A stretch of DNA of 8,271 bases, taken from an uncultured Bacteroidales bacterium. Lineage in GTDB: Bacteria > Bacteroidota > Bacteroidia > Bacteroidales > UBA932. The stretch spans positions 1-8,271 of the forward strand of contig CALCUQ010000350.1 of NCBI GenBank assembly GCA_937906795.1, written 5' to 3'. Position numbers and translations under genes: made by a program. The notes under the pieces are model-generated. The model ran no database searches and had not been told where the DNA came from. It saw only the letters and a program-made list of their open reading frames with translations. The stretch's first letter is position 1; each line of letters opens with the position of its first letter. Of this stretch, positions 1-6,999 are shown one piece after another.

Positions 1-240
1 CATTGCATCGCTAACGGTAACAGCATCCATGGTTCCATCACCCATATCTATCAGGCCATAAATACCGGTACATTTTCCTTTGCCGTTAAGCCCTTTAAAA
101 GCAACCATCTGGTCTGGTGCAAACTCCAGGTCATTAACAAGAAACTCATGTAATTTATATAATGTTGTATCAGGTTTTATCTCATACTCTCTCATAAAAA
201 CCTTACTACCTGGAATCGAAGCTTTGAATCTATATATCAT
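1..240 (-). CDS. pRiA4b ORF-3-like family protein, N-terminal part
   Basis: The reverse strand reads as an open frame of 80 codons from an ATG at 240-238 to the left edge, where it is cut off. The protein begins MIYRFKASIPG and continues with a KPDTTLYKLHEFL segment and an FAPDQMVAF segment. This is the usual opening of Bacteroidota proteins of the plasmid pRiA4b ORF-3-like family (also named IS1096 passenger TnpR-like), which start MxYRF, followed by an acidic 'T(F/L)xxLHxxI' helix and an 'Y/FxxDQMxxF' strand. The molecular function of the family is not established, and the name does not imply a transposon here: no transposase or terminal repeat is visible. An overlapping ATG at 244-242 is out of frame and stops after four codons, so 240 is the natural start. 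It is divergent from the yigZ-like gene. Family assignment rests on memory of the N-terminal pattern only. Confidence 0.72.
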   Translation of the reverse strand, partial: MIYRFKASIPGSKVFMREYEIKPDTTLYKLHEFLVNDLEFAPDQMVAFKGLNGKGKCTGIYGLIDMGDGTMDAVTVSDAM

Positions 241-314
241 ACATGTAAATTTTATTGCATTATGCTCATTAGCACTTCCAAAGTTACAATTTTTTGTATA
301 ATTTTACAACCTGT

Positions 315-956
315 ATGGGAACACAACAGGCAATAATTCCAGATTGCTTCAAAAGCATATCAGAACCTTCCACCGGTCTTTTTAAAGACAATGGGAGCAA
401 GTTTCTTGCTTTTGCATATCCTGTCACTACAGAAGAAGAAATCAAGAATATAATACAACAACTTAAAAAGGAGTATTTTGATGCACGCCATCACTGTTAC
501 GCTTACAGACTTGGGCACACTGGTGCAATATGGAGAATGAATGATGACGGTGAGCCATCCTCTACAGCAGGCAGGCCAATTTACGGACAGATTTTGTCGG
601 CTGAGCTAAGTGATATACTTGTTGTTGTGGTAAGGTATTTTGGGGGAATAAAACTTGGAGTTCCGGGACTTATAAGAGCATACAAAAGCTCCACTGCAGA
701 TGCAATTGCCAATGCTACAATCATTGAAAAAATTGCAACAGAACCGTTCAAGATAATTTTTGATTATCTGCAGATGAATACCGTTATGAAAAAACTTAAA
801 GAGATGTCCCTTACCCCCACCAACCAGCAATTTGACCTTAACTGTACCCTGCAGGTTAGTGTAAGGCTAAATTCAATAGAGAGTTTTCTTGAGGCCTTTG
901 ACAAGGTTGAAGGGTGCAGAATAGAAAAAATAACAAACCAGGAAATAAACATTTAA
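315..956 (+). CDS. yigZ: YigZ/IMPACT (UPF0029) family protein
   Basis: This encodes 213 residues, close to the usual size of about 200 for bacterial YigZ proteins. The N-terminal IMPACT/UPF0029 domain (about residues 15-135) is very clear: GSKFLAFAYPV at 27-37, ARHHCYAYRLG at 57-67, NDDGEPSSTAGRPI at 76-89, and a VVVVRYFGGIKLGVPGLIRAY segment ending at residue 123. The rest (about 140-205) is the smaller ferredoxin-like C-terminal domain (DUF1949 type). The biochemical role in bacteria is unsettled; eukaryotic IMPACT regulates the kinase GCN2 and the bacterial domain has been suggested to bind nucleic acid. The frame is open further upstream, with a TTG at 294 that would add seven residues. 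The ATG at 315 is preferred because conserved sequence begins after it. The stop is 11 bp before pyrB, so the two are probably co-transcribed. Confidence 0.93.
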   Translation: MGTQQAIIPDCFKSISEPSTGLFKDNGSKFLAFAYPVTTEEEIKNIIQQLKKEYFDARHHCYAYRLGHTGAIWRMNDDGEPSSTAGRPIYGQILSAELSDILVVVVRYFGGIKLGVPGLIRAYKSSTADAIANATIIEKIATEPFKIIFDYLQMNTVMKKLKEMSLTPTNQQFDLNCTLQVSVRLNSIESFLEAFDKVEGCRIEKITNQEINI

Positions 957-967
957 TTATAACATAT

Positions 968-1873
968 ATGCCAAAAAGTCTTATTTCAATCCACGATTTT
1001 ACTAAAGAGGAGATTCTTCACATCTTAGATGTTGCACAAGAATTTGAGCAGAACAAATGTCAGAACATCTTGCACGACAAAGTTATTGCAACCCTCTTTT
1101 TTGAGCCCTCTACAAGAACCAGACTTAGTTTTGAAACTGCTTCAAACAGACTTGGCGCAAGAGTTATTGGATTTTCCGATGCCGGCAACACAAGTGTCAG
1201 CAAAGGAGAAACACTAAAAGACACCATTAAAATGGTTTCCAACTATGTAGATTTGATTATTATGCGTCATCCGCTGGATGGCAGTGCCAGATACGCCTCT
1301 GAGGTTGCTTCTGTACCGGTAGTCAACGCTGGAGATGGAGCCAACCAACACCCTTCACAAACACTTCTTGACCTTTACACAATAAGACAAACCCAGGGCA
1401 AACTTACTGATATAAGTATAAATATGGTAGGAGACCTTAAATATGGAAGAACTGTACACTCCCTTTTACAGGCAATGTCACATTTCTCTCCAAAATTTAC
1501 TTTTACCGCTCCCGACGAACTTAAGATGCCCACCGAATACAAGGATTTCCTTGACAAAAAAGGGATTCCATACAAAGAAGAGTCTGCTCTTGAAGGAAAC
1601 ATAAACGATTGTGACATCCTTTATATGACACGCGTACAACAAGAGCGCTTTACAGACCCTATGGAATATGAAAAAGTTAAAAATACATATAGCCTTACAG
1701 CATCTATGCTTAAAGATGCAAAACCAAACATGAAAATTCTGCACCCACTTCCAAGAGTAACAGAAATAAGTCAGGATGTGGATGATACTCCATACGCATA
1801 TTTCTTTAAACAGGCAGAAAACGGAGTATATGTTAGAATGGCCATTATAGCATACTTATTGGGATACAGATAA
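968..1873 (+). CDS. pyrB: Aspartate carbamoyltransferase catalytic subunit
   Basis: This catalyses carbamoyl phosphate + L-aspartate -> N-carbamoyl-L-aspartate, the committed step of de novo pyrimidine synthesis in the cytosol. The protein is 301 residues, within a few of the roughly 306-310 typical of the class that pairs with PyrI. The carbamoyl-phosphate loop FFEPSTRTRLSFE lies at 44-56. The swinging 80s loop with Ser76 and Lys79 (TSVSKGETLKDT) lies at 75-86. Also present are MRHP at 99-102, GDGANQHPSQTLLDL at 122-136 (His128), the aspartate-site R-x-Q region TRVQQERF at 221-228, and HPLPR at 259-263. All expected catalytic residues appear present. The frame extends upstream into yigZ, but the ATG at 968 gives the conserved N-terminus (MPKSLISIHDFTKEEI) and avoids the overlap. 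pyrI follows after 22 bp, supporting a dodecameric allosteric holoenzyme. Confidence 0.98.
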   Translation: MPKSLISIHDFTKEEILHILDVAQEFEQNKCQNILHDKVIATLFFEPSTRTRLSFETASNRLGARVIGFSDAGNTSVSKGETLKDTIKMVSNYVDLIIMRHPLDGSARYASEVASVPVVNAGDGANQHPSQTLLDLYTIRQTQGKLTDISINMVGDLKYGRTVHSLLQAMSHFSPKFTFTAPDELKMPTEYKDFLDKKGIPYKEESALEGNINDCDILYMTRVQQERFTDPMEYEKVKNTYSLTASMLKDAKPNMKILHPLPRVTEISQDVDDTPYAYFFKQAENGVYVRMAIIAYLLGYR

Positions 1874-1895
1874 ACCGGAATTAAAATTATTCATT

Positions 1896-2363
1896 ATGGA
1901 AAAACAAGTAAGAGAACTTAAAGTAAGTGCCATAAAAAACGGCACTGTATTAGACCATATACCAGCAGACCAACTGTTTAGAGTAATTAAGATTCTGGAC
2001 CTTGACAACTGTAAGAACCAGATAACATTTGGCACCAACCTAGACAGTAAAAGAATGGGTAAAAAGGCTATCATTAAGATCGCCGACAAATATTTTGAAC
2101 CAGAAGAAATCAACAGAATTGCTCTTGTTGCACCAGACACCAAAATCAACATCATAAAAGACTTTGAAGTTGTAGAGAAAAAAATCATCAGTGTTCCAGA
2201 CCACATCAGCGGTATTGTAAAATGTGCTAATCCTAAATGTATTACAAACCACCAGCCAATTACAACCCAGTTCACATCCATTTATGAAAATGGCAAACTT
2301 GAACTGCACTGCCGTTACTGCGAAAAGAACACAAGCTCTGAAGAATTAAGAATTATAATGTAA
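1896..2363 (+). CDS. pyrI: Aspartate carbamoyltransferase regulatory subunit
   Basis: This encodes 155 residues, matching the usual 150-155 of PyrI. In the known enzyme this chain binds nucleotide effectors (CTP and UTP inhibit, ATP activates) and bridges PyrB trimers. The N-terminal nucleotide-binding domain (about 1-100) shows the typical NGTVLDHIPADQ segment at 15-26 with Asp20 and His21. The C-terminal zinc domain has all four cysteines in the expected spacing: Cys110 and Cys115 (CANPKC), then Cys139 and Cys142 (CRYC). The start at 1896 fits the family N-terminus (short lead, then 'V..IKNGTVLDHI'). It lies 22 bp after pyrB on the same strand, so it is expected to be made with it. Nothing appears broken or unusual. 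Confidence 0.98.
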   Translation: MEKQVRELKVSAIKNGTVLDHIPADQLFRVIKILDLDNCKNQITFGTNLDSKRMGKKAIIKIADKYFEPEEINRIALVAPDTKINIIKDFEVVEKKIISVPDHISGIVKCANPKCITNHQPITTQFTSIYENGKLELHCRYCEKNTSSEELRIIM

Positions 2364-2446
2364 ATACTATTTTTTATTAGGATTTATAAGACAATTTTCA
2401 TAAATTGCAACAATTAAACAAAAACGAATATAAAAAAAATAATATC

Positions 2447-3529
2447 ATGAAAGCATATAACTTTAACGCTGGTCCTTGCGTACTTCCAAAACAAGCTATT
2501 GAATCAGCAATAGCAGCTATCCAGGATTTTGACAATACAGGTATTGGTATTCTTGAGATTTCTCACCGTACTCCAGGTTGGGAAAGAATTATGGCAGAAA
2601 CAGAGCAACTATGGAGAGAGTTGTTGAATATTCCAGATGATTATGCTGTAATGTTCCTTGGCGGTGGTGCCTCAACCCAATTCTTTGAAGTTCCTGCAAA
2701 CCTGCTTAACAAAAAAGCTGCATACTTGCAAACAGGTGTATGGGCAAAGAAAGCCATCAAAGAGGCTAAATTCTATGGTGAGGTAGAAGTTGTAGCATCA
2801 TCAGAAGATAAAACATATTCATACATACCTAAAGGATACACTATCCCTACAGATGCAGATTATTTCCATATTACAACAAATAACACCATTTACGGAACAG
2901 AGATTCATGAGGATATTGACTCTCCTGTAACATTGGTAGCAGATATGTCATCAGATATTATGAGCCGTCCTGTTGACATTAAGAAATATGGCCTTATTTA
3001 TGGCGGTGCACAAAAGAATGTTGGTCCTGCAGGTGTAACTTTTGTAATTGTAAGAAAAGACCTTCTTGGCAAAGTTGACCGCAAAATTCAAACCATGGTT
3101 GACTACCGCACACACTACACAGAAGAGGCAAAGAACAGATCTATGTTCAACACTCCTCCTGTATTCCCAATCTTTGTAATGCACGAGACTCTAAAATGGG
3201 TAAAAGAGCAAGGTGGCGTAGAAGCTATGTACAAAATAAACAAAGCAAAAGCAGAGTTATTGTACAATGAGATTGACAGAAACTCATTGTTTGTTGGAAC
3301 AGCAGCTAAAGAAGACCGTTCACTTATGAACGTATGCTTTGTAATGGCTCCTGGCAAAGAGGCTCTTCAAGATGAGTTTATGGCATTTGCCAAAGGCAAA
3401 GGAATGGTTGGAATCAAAGGTCACCGCTCGGTTGGTGGATTTAGAGCATCAATTTACAATGCATGCCCAATAGAAGCAGTTGAAGCATTGGTTGCTTGCA
3501 TGCAAGAGTTTGAGAACCTTCACAAATAA
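2447..3529 (+). CDS. serC: Phosphoserine aminotransferase
   Basis: This PLP enzyme converts 3-phosphohydroxypyruvate + glutamate to O-phospho-L-serine + 2-oxoglutarate; SerC can also act on the equivalent intermediate of pyridoxal-phosphate synthesis. The 360-residue length is standard. Class-V aminotransferase signatures are present: YNFNAGPCVLP at 4-14, LEISHRTPGW at 36-45, MFLGGGASTQF at 69-79, the PLP-aspartate region VADMSSDIMSRP at 164-175, and YGGAQKNVGPAG at 185-196 with the Schiff-base lysine at Lys190. GHRSVGGFRASIYNA near the C-terminus carries the conserved substrate-binding arginine region. The frame is open upstream from a TTG at 2405, but the ATG at 2447 gives the family's MKAYNFNAGP start. 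serA follows after 14 bp. An 83-bp AT-rich gap separates it from pyrI and may hold its own promoter, though none could be assigned. Confidence 0.98.
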   Translation: MKAYNFNAGPCVLPKQAIESAIAAIQDFDNTGIGILEISHRTPGWERIMAETEQLWRELLNIPDDYAVMFLGGGASTQFFEVPANLLNKKAAYLQTGVWAKKAIKEAKFYGEVEVVASSEDKTYSYIPKGYTIPTDADYFHITTNNTIYGTEIHEDIDSPVTLVADMSSDIMSRPVDIKKYGLIYGGAQKNVGPAGVTFVIVRKDLLGKVDRKIQTMVDYRTHYTEEAKNRSMFNTPPVFPIFVMHETLKWVKEQGGVEAMYKINKAKAELLYNEIDRNSLFVGTAAKEDRSLMNVCFVMAPGKEALQDEFMAFAKGKGMVGIKGHRSVGGFRASIYNACPIEAVEALVACMQEFENLHK

Positions 3530-3543
3530 AAAAAACACAAGAG

Positions 3544-4464
3544 ATGAAAGTTTTAATAGCAACAGAAAAGCCATTCTCCAAAATAGCAGTTGATGGCATA
3601 AGAAAAATTGTAGAGAGTGCAGGTTATGAATTTGCAGCACTTGAAAAATATACCTCTTCAGATGAACTTCTTGCTGCAGTAAAAGATGCAGATGCACTTA
3701 TTGTACGCTCAGATAAAGTTACAAAAGAAGTTGTTGAGGCTGCAAAGAACCTTAAAATAGTAGTAAGAGCAGGTGCAGGATATGACAATTTGGACCTTGC
3801 AGCATGCACAGAAAAAGGGATTGTTGCAATGAACACTCCTGGACAGAACGCCAATGCAGTTGCAGAGCTTGCCCTATGCTTTATGATTTATATGAGCAGA
3901 AACCAACTTACCCCAGGCACAGGCAGTGAGCTTAAAGGAAAAACATTAGGTATTCAGGCATATGGTAATGTTGGAAGACTTGTTGCTTCACACGCAAGAG
4001 GTTTTGGAATGAACATTATGGCATTTGATCCATTTGTCCCAGCTGAGGCAATGGAGGCAGAGGGTGTAATTGTAGCAAAAACATTAGAAGAACTATATGA
4101 GAAATCACACTTTGTTTCTCTTCATATTCCAGCTACAGAGCAAACCAAAAACTCTATTGGATACAACCTTCTTTCAAGAATGCCAAAAGGCGGTTGCCTT
4201 GTAAATACAGCCAGAAAAGAGGTTATAAATGAAGAGGAGCTTATTAAAGTTCTTAGAGAGAGAGAAGACCTTAAATACATTACAGATGTTGCAACAGCAA
4301 ACCATGCAGCTATAGCAGAAGAATTTGGCAGACGCGTTTACGGCACTCCTAAAAAAATGGGAGCAGAAACAGCAGAAGCAAATGTAAATGCAGGTCTTGC
4401 AGCAGCAAACCAAATAGTTGATTTCTTTACCACAGGCAACAAGAAATTCCAAGTTAACAAATAG
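3544..4464 (+). CDS. serA: D-3-phosphoglycerate dehydrogenase, short form without ACT domain
   Basis: This is expected to oxidise 3-phosphoglycerate to 3-phosphohydroxypyruvate with NAD+, the first step of serine synthesis. At 306 residues it has only the two D-2-hydroxyacid dehydrogenase domains; the C-terminal serine-sensing ACT domain of classic SerA (about 410 residues) is absent. RAGAGYDNLD is at 75-84. The Rossmann loop reads LGIQAYGNVGRL (135-146), with Ala139 in place of the first glycine of GxGxxG. The expected substrate/catalytic Arg is Arg224 (NTARKEVINEEEL). The usual TPH(x)GA motif reads TPKKMGAETAEA at 268-279, so the catalytic His is replaced by Lys270. No clear counterpart of the catalytic Glu 'E-P' motif is seen, although Glu259/Glu260 lie nearby. 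The position directly after serC strongly supports the role. As recalled, Bacteroidales and Entamoeba enzymes share the His-to-Lys change, so it is probably a working variant. Confidence 0.93.
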   Translation: MKVLIATEKPFSKIAVDGIRKIVESAGYEFAALEKYTSSDELLAAVKDADALIVRSDKVTKEVVEAAKNLKIVVRAGAGYDNLDLAACTEKGIVAMNTPGQNANAVAELALCFMIYMSRNQLTPGTGSELKGKTLGIQAYGNVGRLVASHARGFGMNIMAFDPFVPAEAMEAEGVIVAKTLEELYEKSHFVSLHIPATEQTKNSIGYNLLSRMPKGGCLVNTARKEVINEEELIKVLREREDLKYITDVATANHAAIAEEFGRRVYGTPKKMGAETAEANVNAGLAAANQIVDFFTTGNKKFQVNK

Positions 4465-4492
4465 AACCTCAAATAAGATAAAAGATACAATT

Positions 4493-5737
4493 ATGGTAAA
4501 AGTTAAACCATTTGCAGCTATTCGCCCACCAAAAGAGATTGCTCACGAGGTAGCATCCCGCCCTTACGATGTACTTAACTCAGTAGAGGCAAAGGCAGAA
4601 GCTGGAGAAAAATCATTACTACATATAATCAAACCAGAAATTGATTTTGACCCAATAGCAGACGAGCACTCAGAACCAGTTTACAATAAAGCCATTGAAA
4701 ACTTTAAAAAATGGCAAGAGAACAAATGGTTGGTGCAAGATCCTAAAGAATATTACTATGTTTACGCACAAACAATGGGAGAAAGAACCCAATACGGTTT
4801 AGTAGTATGTGCAAACGTAGAAGATTATCTTACAGGTAAGATCAAAAAACATGAGCTTACCAGAAAAGATAAAGAAGATGACAGAATGATTCACGTAAGA
4901 AATCAAAATGCCAACATAGAACCTGTATTCTTTGCTTATCCCGACAACGAAAAAATAAACTCAATTGTAGAAAAAACCATTAAAAACAACCCTATTGAGT
5001 ACGATTACATTGCACCAGTAGATGGTTTTGGACACAAATTCTGGGTAATAGACAATCAGGAAGACATAGATGAGATTACAAAAATCTTTGCAACCATACC
5101 TGCATTCTATGTAGCAGACGGCCACCACAGAACAGCCGCTGCCGCAAGAGTTGGATTAGAGAAAAAAGAACAGAATCCTAACCATACAGGAGAAGAAGAA
5201 TACAACTACTTTATGGCAGTAGTATTCCCAGAGAGCCATCTTAAGATTATTGACTACAACCGCGTAGTAAAAGATCTTAACGGCCTAACACCAGAGCAAT
5301 TCCTTGCAAAACTAGAGGAAGATTTTATAGTAAAAAATGAAGGTGCAGAGATATATGCACCTAATGCACTACATAACTTCTCAATGTATATGGGAGGCAA
5401 CTGGTACTCACTTCAAGCAAAAGAAGGAACATACAATGATTCAGATCCAATTGGTGTTCTGGATGTTACAGTGTTGTCAAATCTTGTATTCGACAAACTG
5501 TTAGACATTAAAGATCTAAGGACATCAAAAAGAATAGACTTTGTTGGTGGTATCAGAGGTTTGGGAGAACTTAAGAAAAGAGTTGACAGTGGAGAAATGG
5601 TTGCAGCATTTGCACTATATCCGGTTTCAATGAAACAACTTATAGACATTGCAGACACAGGCAATATCATGCCACCAAAAACCACATGGTTTGAGCCAAA
5701 ACTACAAAGCGGTCTGGCAATCCACAAACTTGCATAA
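4493..5737 (+). CDS. DUF1015 family protein, ParB/SerK-like, linked to serine synthesis
   Basis: This 414-residue soluble protein of the DUF1015 family has no predicted signal or membrane segment. Recognisable family landmarks are VKPFAAIRPP at 4-13, the central FYVADGHHRTAAAARV at 205-220, and the C-terminal MPPKTTWFEPKLQSGL at 393-408. The DGHHR box (209-213) resembles the active-site/nucleotide-site motif of the ParB/sulfiredoxin/SerK fold. The archaeal free-serine kinase SerK has this fold, and I recall (unverified) a report of a DUF1015 protein with pyrophosphate-dependent serine kinase activity. The gene starts 28 bp after serA, and the cluster contains no serB. A role acting on serine or phosphoserine is therefore a reasonable inference, not a demonstrated function. 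The frame is open upstream into serA; the ATG at 4493 is chosen because conserved sequence starts immediately after it. A strong terminator follows 15 bp after the stop. Confidence 0.9.
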   Translation: MVKVKPFAAIRPPKEIAHEVASRPYDVLNSVEAKAEAGEKSLLHIIKPEIDFDPIADEHSEPVYNKAIENFKKWQENKWLVQDPKEYYYVYAQTMGERTQYGLVVCANVEDYLTGKIKKHELTRKDKEDDRMIHVRNQNANIEPVFFAYPDNEKINSIVEKTIKNNPIEYDYIAPVDGFGHKFWVIDNQEDIDEITKIFATIPAFYVADGHHRTAAAARVGLEKKEQNPNHTGEEEYNYFMAVVFPESHLKIIDYNRVVKDLNGLTPEQFLAKLEEDFIVKNEGAEIYAPNALHNFSMYMGGNWYSLQAKEGTYNDSDPIGVLDVTVLSNLVFDKLLDIKDLRTSKRIDFVGGIRGLGELKKRVDSGEMVAAFALYPVSMKQLIDIADTGNIMPPKTTWFEPKLQSGLAIHKLA

Positions 5738-5752
5738 ACACACCTTATATAT

Positions 5753-5788
5753 AAAATGTCTGGGCACCTAAGGTTACCCAGACATTTT
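5753..5788. terminator. Bidirectional intrinsic terminator between convergent genes
   Basis: A perfect 12-bp inverted repeat (AAAATGTCTGGG at 5753-5764, CCCAGACATTTT at 5777-5788) encloses a 12-nt loop. The loop can close further by an ACC/GGT pairing. On the plus strand the stem ends in a T-rich run (5785-5789, then TTT at 5791-5793), ending the DUF1015 transcript. On the minus strand the same hairpin ends in TTTT followed by TATATA. The last base of the stem is also the last base of the histidine kinase stop codon (5790-5788), so the hairpin ends both convergent transcripts. Confidence 0.9.
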
Positions 5789-6996
5789 TATTTGAAAACA
5801 AGAGTAAATACCGTACCTGTGTTATCACTTCTTGTCAATGAGATTGTACCATTATGCATTCTCATTATCTGACGCGATATACTGAGCCCAATCCCCGTAC
5901 CATCTTGTTTTGTGGTATAGAACGGCACAAAGATCTCCTCTCTGCTCTCCTTGCTTATTGGAGTACCATCATTAAAAACATTTATGACAATCTCTTCAAA
6001 AGGATTTATTTCTGCAGTAATCACAATCTTTTTAGCTTCTGCCTGAATAGCATTCTTTACAAGATTTATAATAATTTGAGTTACCTGCCCCTCATCTGCA
6101 TACAAAATAATATCATCGTCCTTTTCAACATACGAACATATGGCACCCCTAATCAGAGCCTGCTCTCTGGTAAGGTTTACAACTCTCTGAGCCAACTCCC
6201 TAAAATAAAAAGCCTTCTTTACAGCTGGAGCTATTCTTGTTAGATTTCTATAAGATTCAACAAACTTTATAAGACCTTTTGACGATTTTGATATTGTATT
6301 CAGGCCACTTCTTACCTCATCCTTAACATCATCAAACTCCAACAAAGTATCGCTCAAAGATGCAATAGGAGTTATAGTGTTCATAATCTCATGTGTCAGA
6401 ACCCTAATTAGCTTTGACCACGACTGCTGTTCATTTTCAGCAATTTCCTTACTTATATCATTAAATGCAACAACAACCACCTCCCTCTTGCCAATAGTAG
6501 CGGCCGCAGATGTCAATGATATAGTTATTTTGCCACTTTCATTATAATAACTTGCCCTCCTTTCTGCCAAATCAGATACATTTTCAAAAGCATTGTACAG
6601 CGATTCCTCTACAGTTCTGAGTTGTCTTATATGCCCAAAGGTTGCAATTCCCAATAATTCAAGCGCAGTTTTATTACAATAATTAACCCGCCCTTGCTGG
6701 TCAACAACAACAATACCTGTTTTTACATGGTCCAACATCAAGCCAAAATACTTCTCCTGCTCAATAATCTCCTTAGTCTCCTTGTCAAAAATATTACGGA
6801 GTCTGTTAAGTGTATTATTGAATTTGCCTTCAAAAAATCTCTGCTCATCAAATCTAAAGTTAAGTTCCTTGTCTTCCAAAGCATCCAGCATATAAGCAAC
6901 CTTACGTCTGAGCTTTCTTGATGTAAGCACATAAGTGGCCAAGGCAGAAACAAAAACCGCCACAAGAACAATCAATATAATGGATACAGCCGTCAT
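5788..6996 (-). CDS. NtrY-like membrane sensor histidine kinase
   Basis: This 402-residue sensor kinase should autophosphorylate and pass phosphate to the regulator encoded just upstream. It has one N-terminal membrane helix (about 4-25), followed by a basic RKLRRK stretch, so the sensing parts appear cytoplasmic. A linker (about 27-83) with an ALEDKELNFRF segment is followed by a PAS-like domain (about 84-180, from LDHVKTGIVVVD). The phospho-acceptor box is LTHEIMNTITPI with His202. The ATPase domain has an N box (INLVKNAIQ, Asn311/Asn315), a G1 box read as FNDGTPIS (341-348), an F box (FVPFYTTK, 356-363) and a G2 box (GTGIGL, 366-371). The HEIMN-type H box and this ATPase pattern fit the NtrY-like group, partners of sigma-54 regulators. 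Its ATG lies 3 nt after the regulator's TAG, indicating translational coupling. The signal sensed is unknown. Confidence 0.95.
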   Translation of the reverse strand: MTAVSIILIVLVAVFVSALATYVLTSRKLRRKVAYMLDALEDKELNFRFDEQRFFEGKFNNTLNRLRNIFDKETKEIIEQEKYFGLMLDHVKTGIVVVDQQGRVNYCNKTALELLGIATFGHIRQLRTVEESLYNAFENVSDLAERRASYYNESGKITISLTSAAATIGKREVVVVAFNDISKEIAENEQQSWSKLIRVLTHEIMNTITPIASLSDTLLEFDDVKDEVRSGLNTISKSSKGLIKFVESYRNLTRIAPAVKKAFYFRELAQRVVNLTREQALIRGAICSYVEKDDDIILYADEGQVTQIIINLVKNAIQAEAKKIVITAEINPFEEIVINVFNDGTPISKESREEIFVPFYTTKQDGTGIGLSISRQIMRMHNGTISLTRSDNTGTVFTLVFK

Positions 6997-6999
6997 AAG

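Noticed and set aside
1..240. Mobile element suggested by the 'IS1096 passenger' family name
   Set aside because: No transposase, terminal repeats or target duplication are visible; chromosomal members of this family are common in Bacteroidota.
266..277. Short inverted repeat around TGCTCATTAGCA as an operator
   Set aside because: The arms are only 4 bp with a 4-nt centre, which is common by chance in AT-rich spacers.
80..301. A 73-codon plus-strand open frame at the left end
   Set aside because: It lies mostly opposite the minus-strand pRiA4b-like gene, whose sequence matches a family pattern; the plus frame has no recognisable features.
241..314. Possible promoters in the divergent spacer (TATAAT-like at 297-302; TAATTTTA at 299-306 as an imperfect TAnnTTTG)
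   Set aside because: The plus-strand match would put the transcription start almost on the ATG, and no TTTG -33 element is correctly spaced. The minus-strand TTTG at 282-279 has no good -7 partner.
914..967. Upstream extension of pyrB overlapping yigZ
   Set aside because: It uses a non-ATG start and adds 18 residues with no family match; the ATG at 968 gives the expected N-terminus.
2364..2446. Promoter or terminator in the 83-bp pyrI-serC gap
   Set aside because: Only A/T-rich matches were found (TATTTTTT as a weak -7; a 5-bp TTTAT/ATAAA pairing). No GC stem or paired -33 element could be seen, so neither was called.
5854..6243. A 129-codon plus-strand frame opposite the histidine kinase
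   Set aside because: It is antisense to the conserved ATPase domain, is rich in Leu/Ser/Ile as expected for a shadow frame, and shows no motif.
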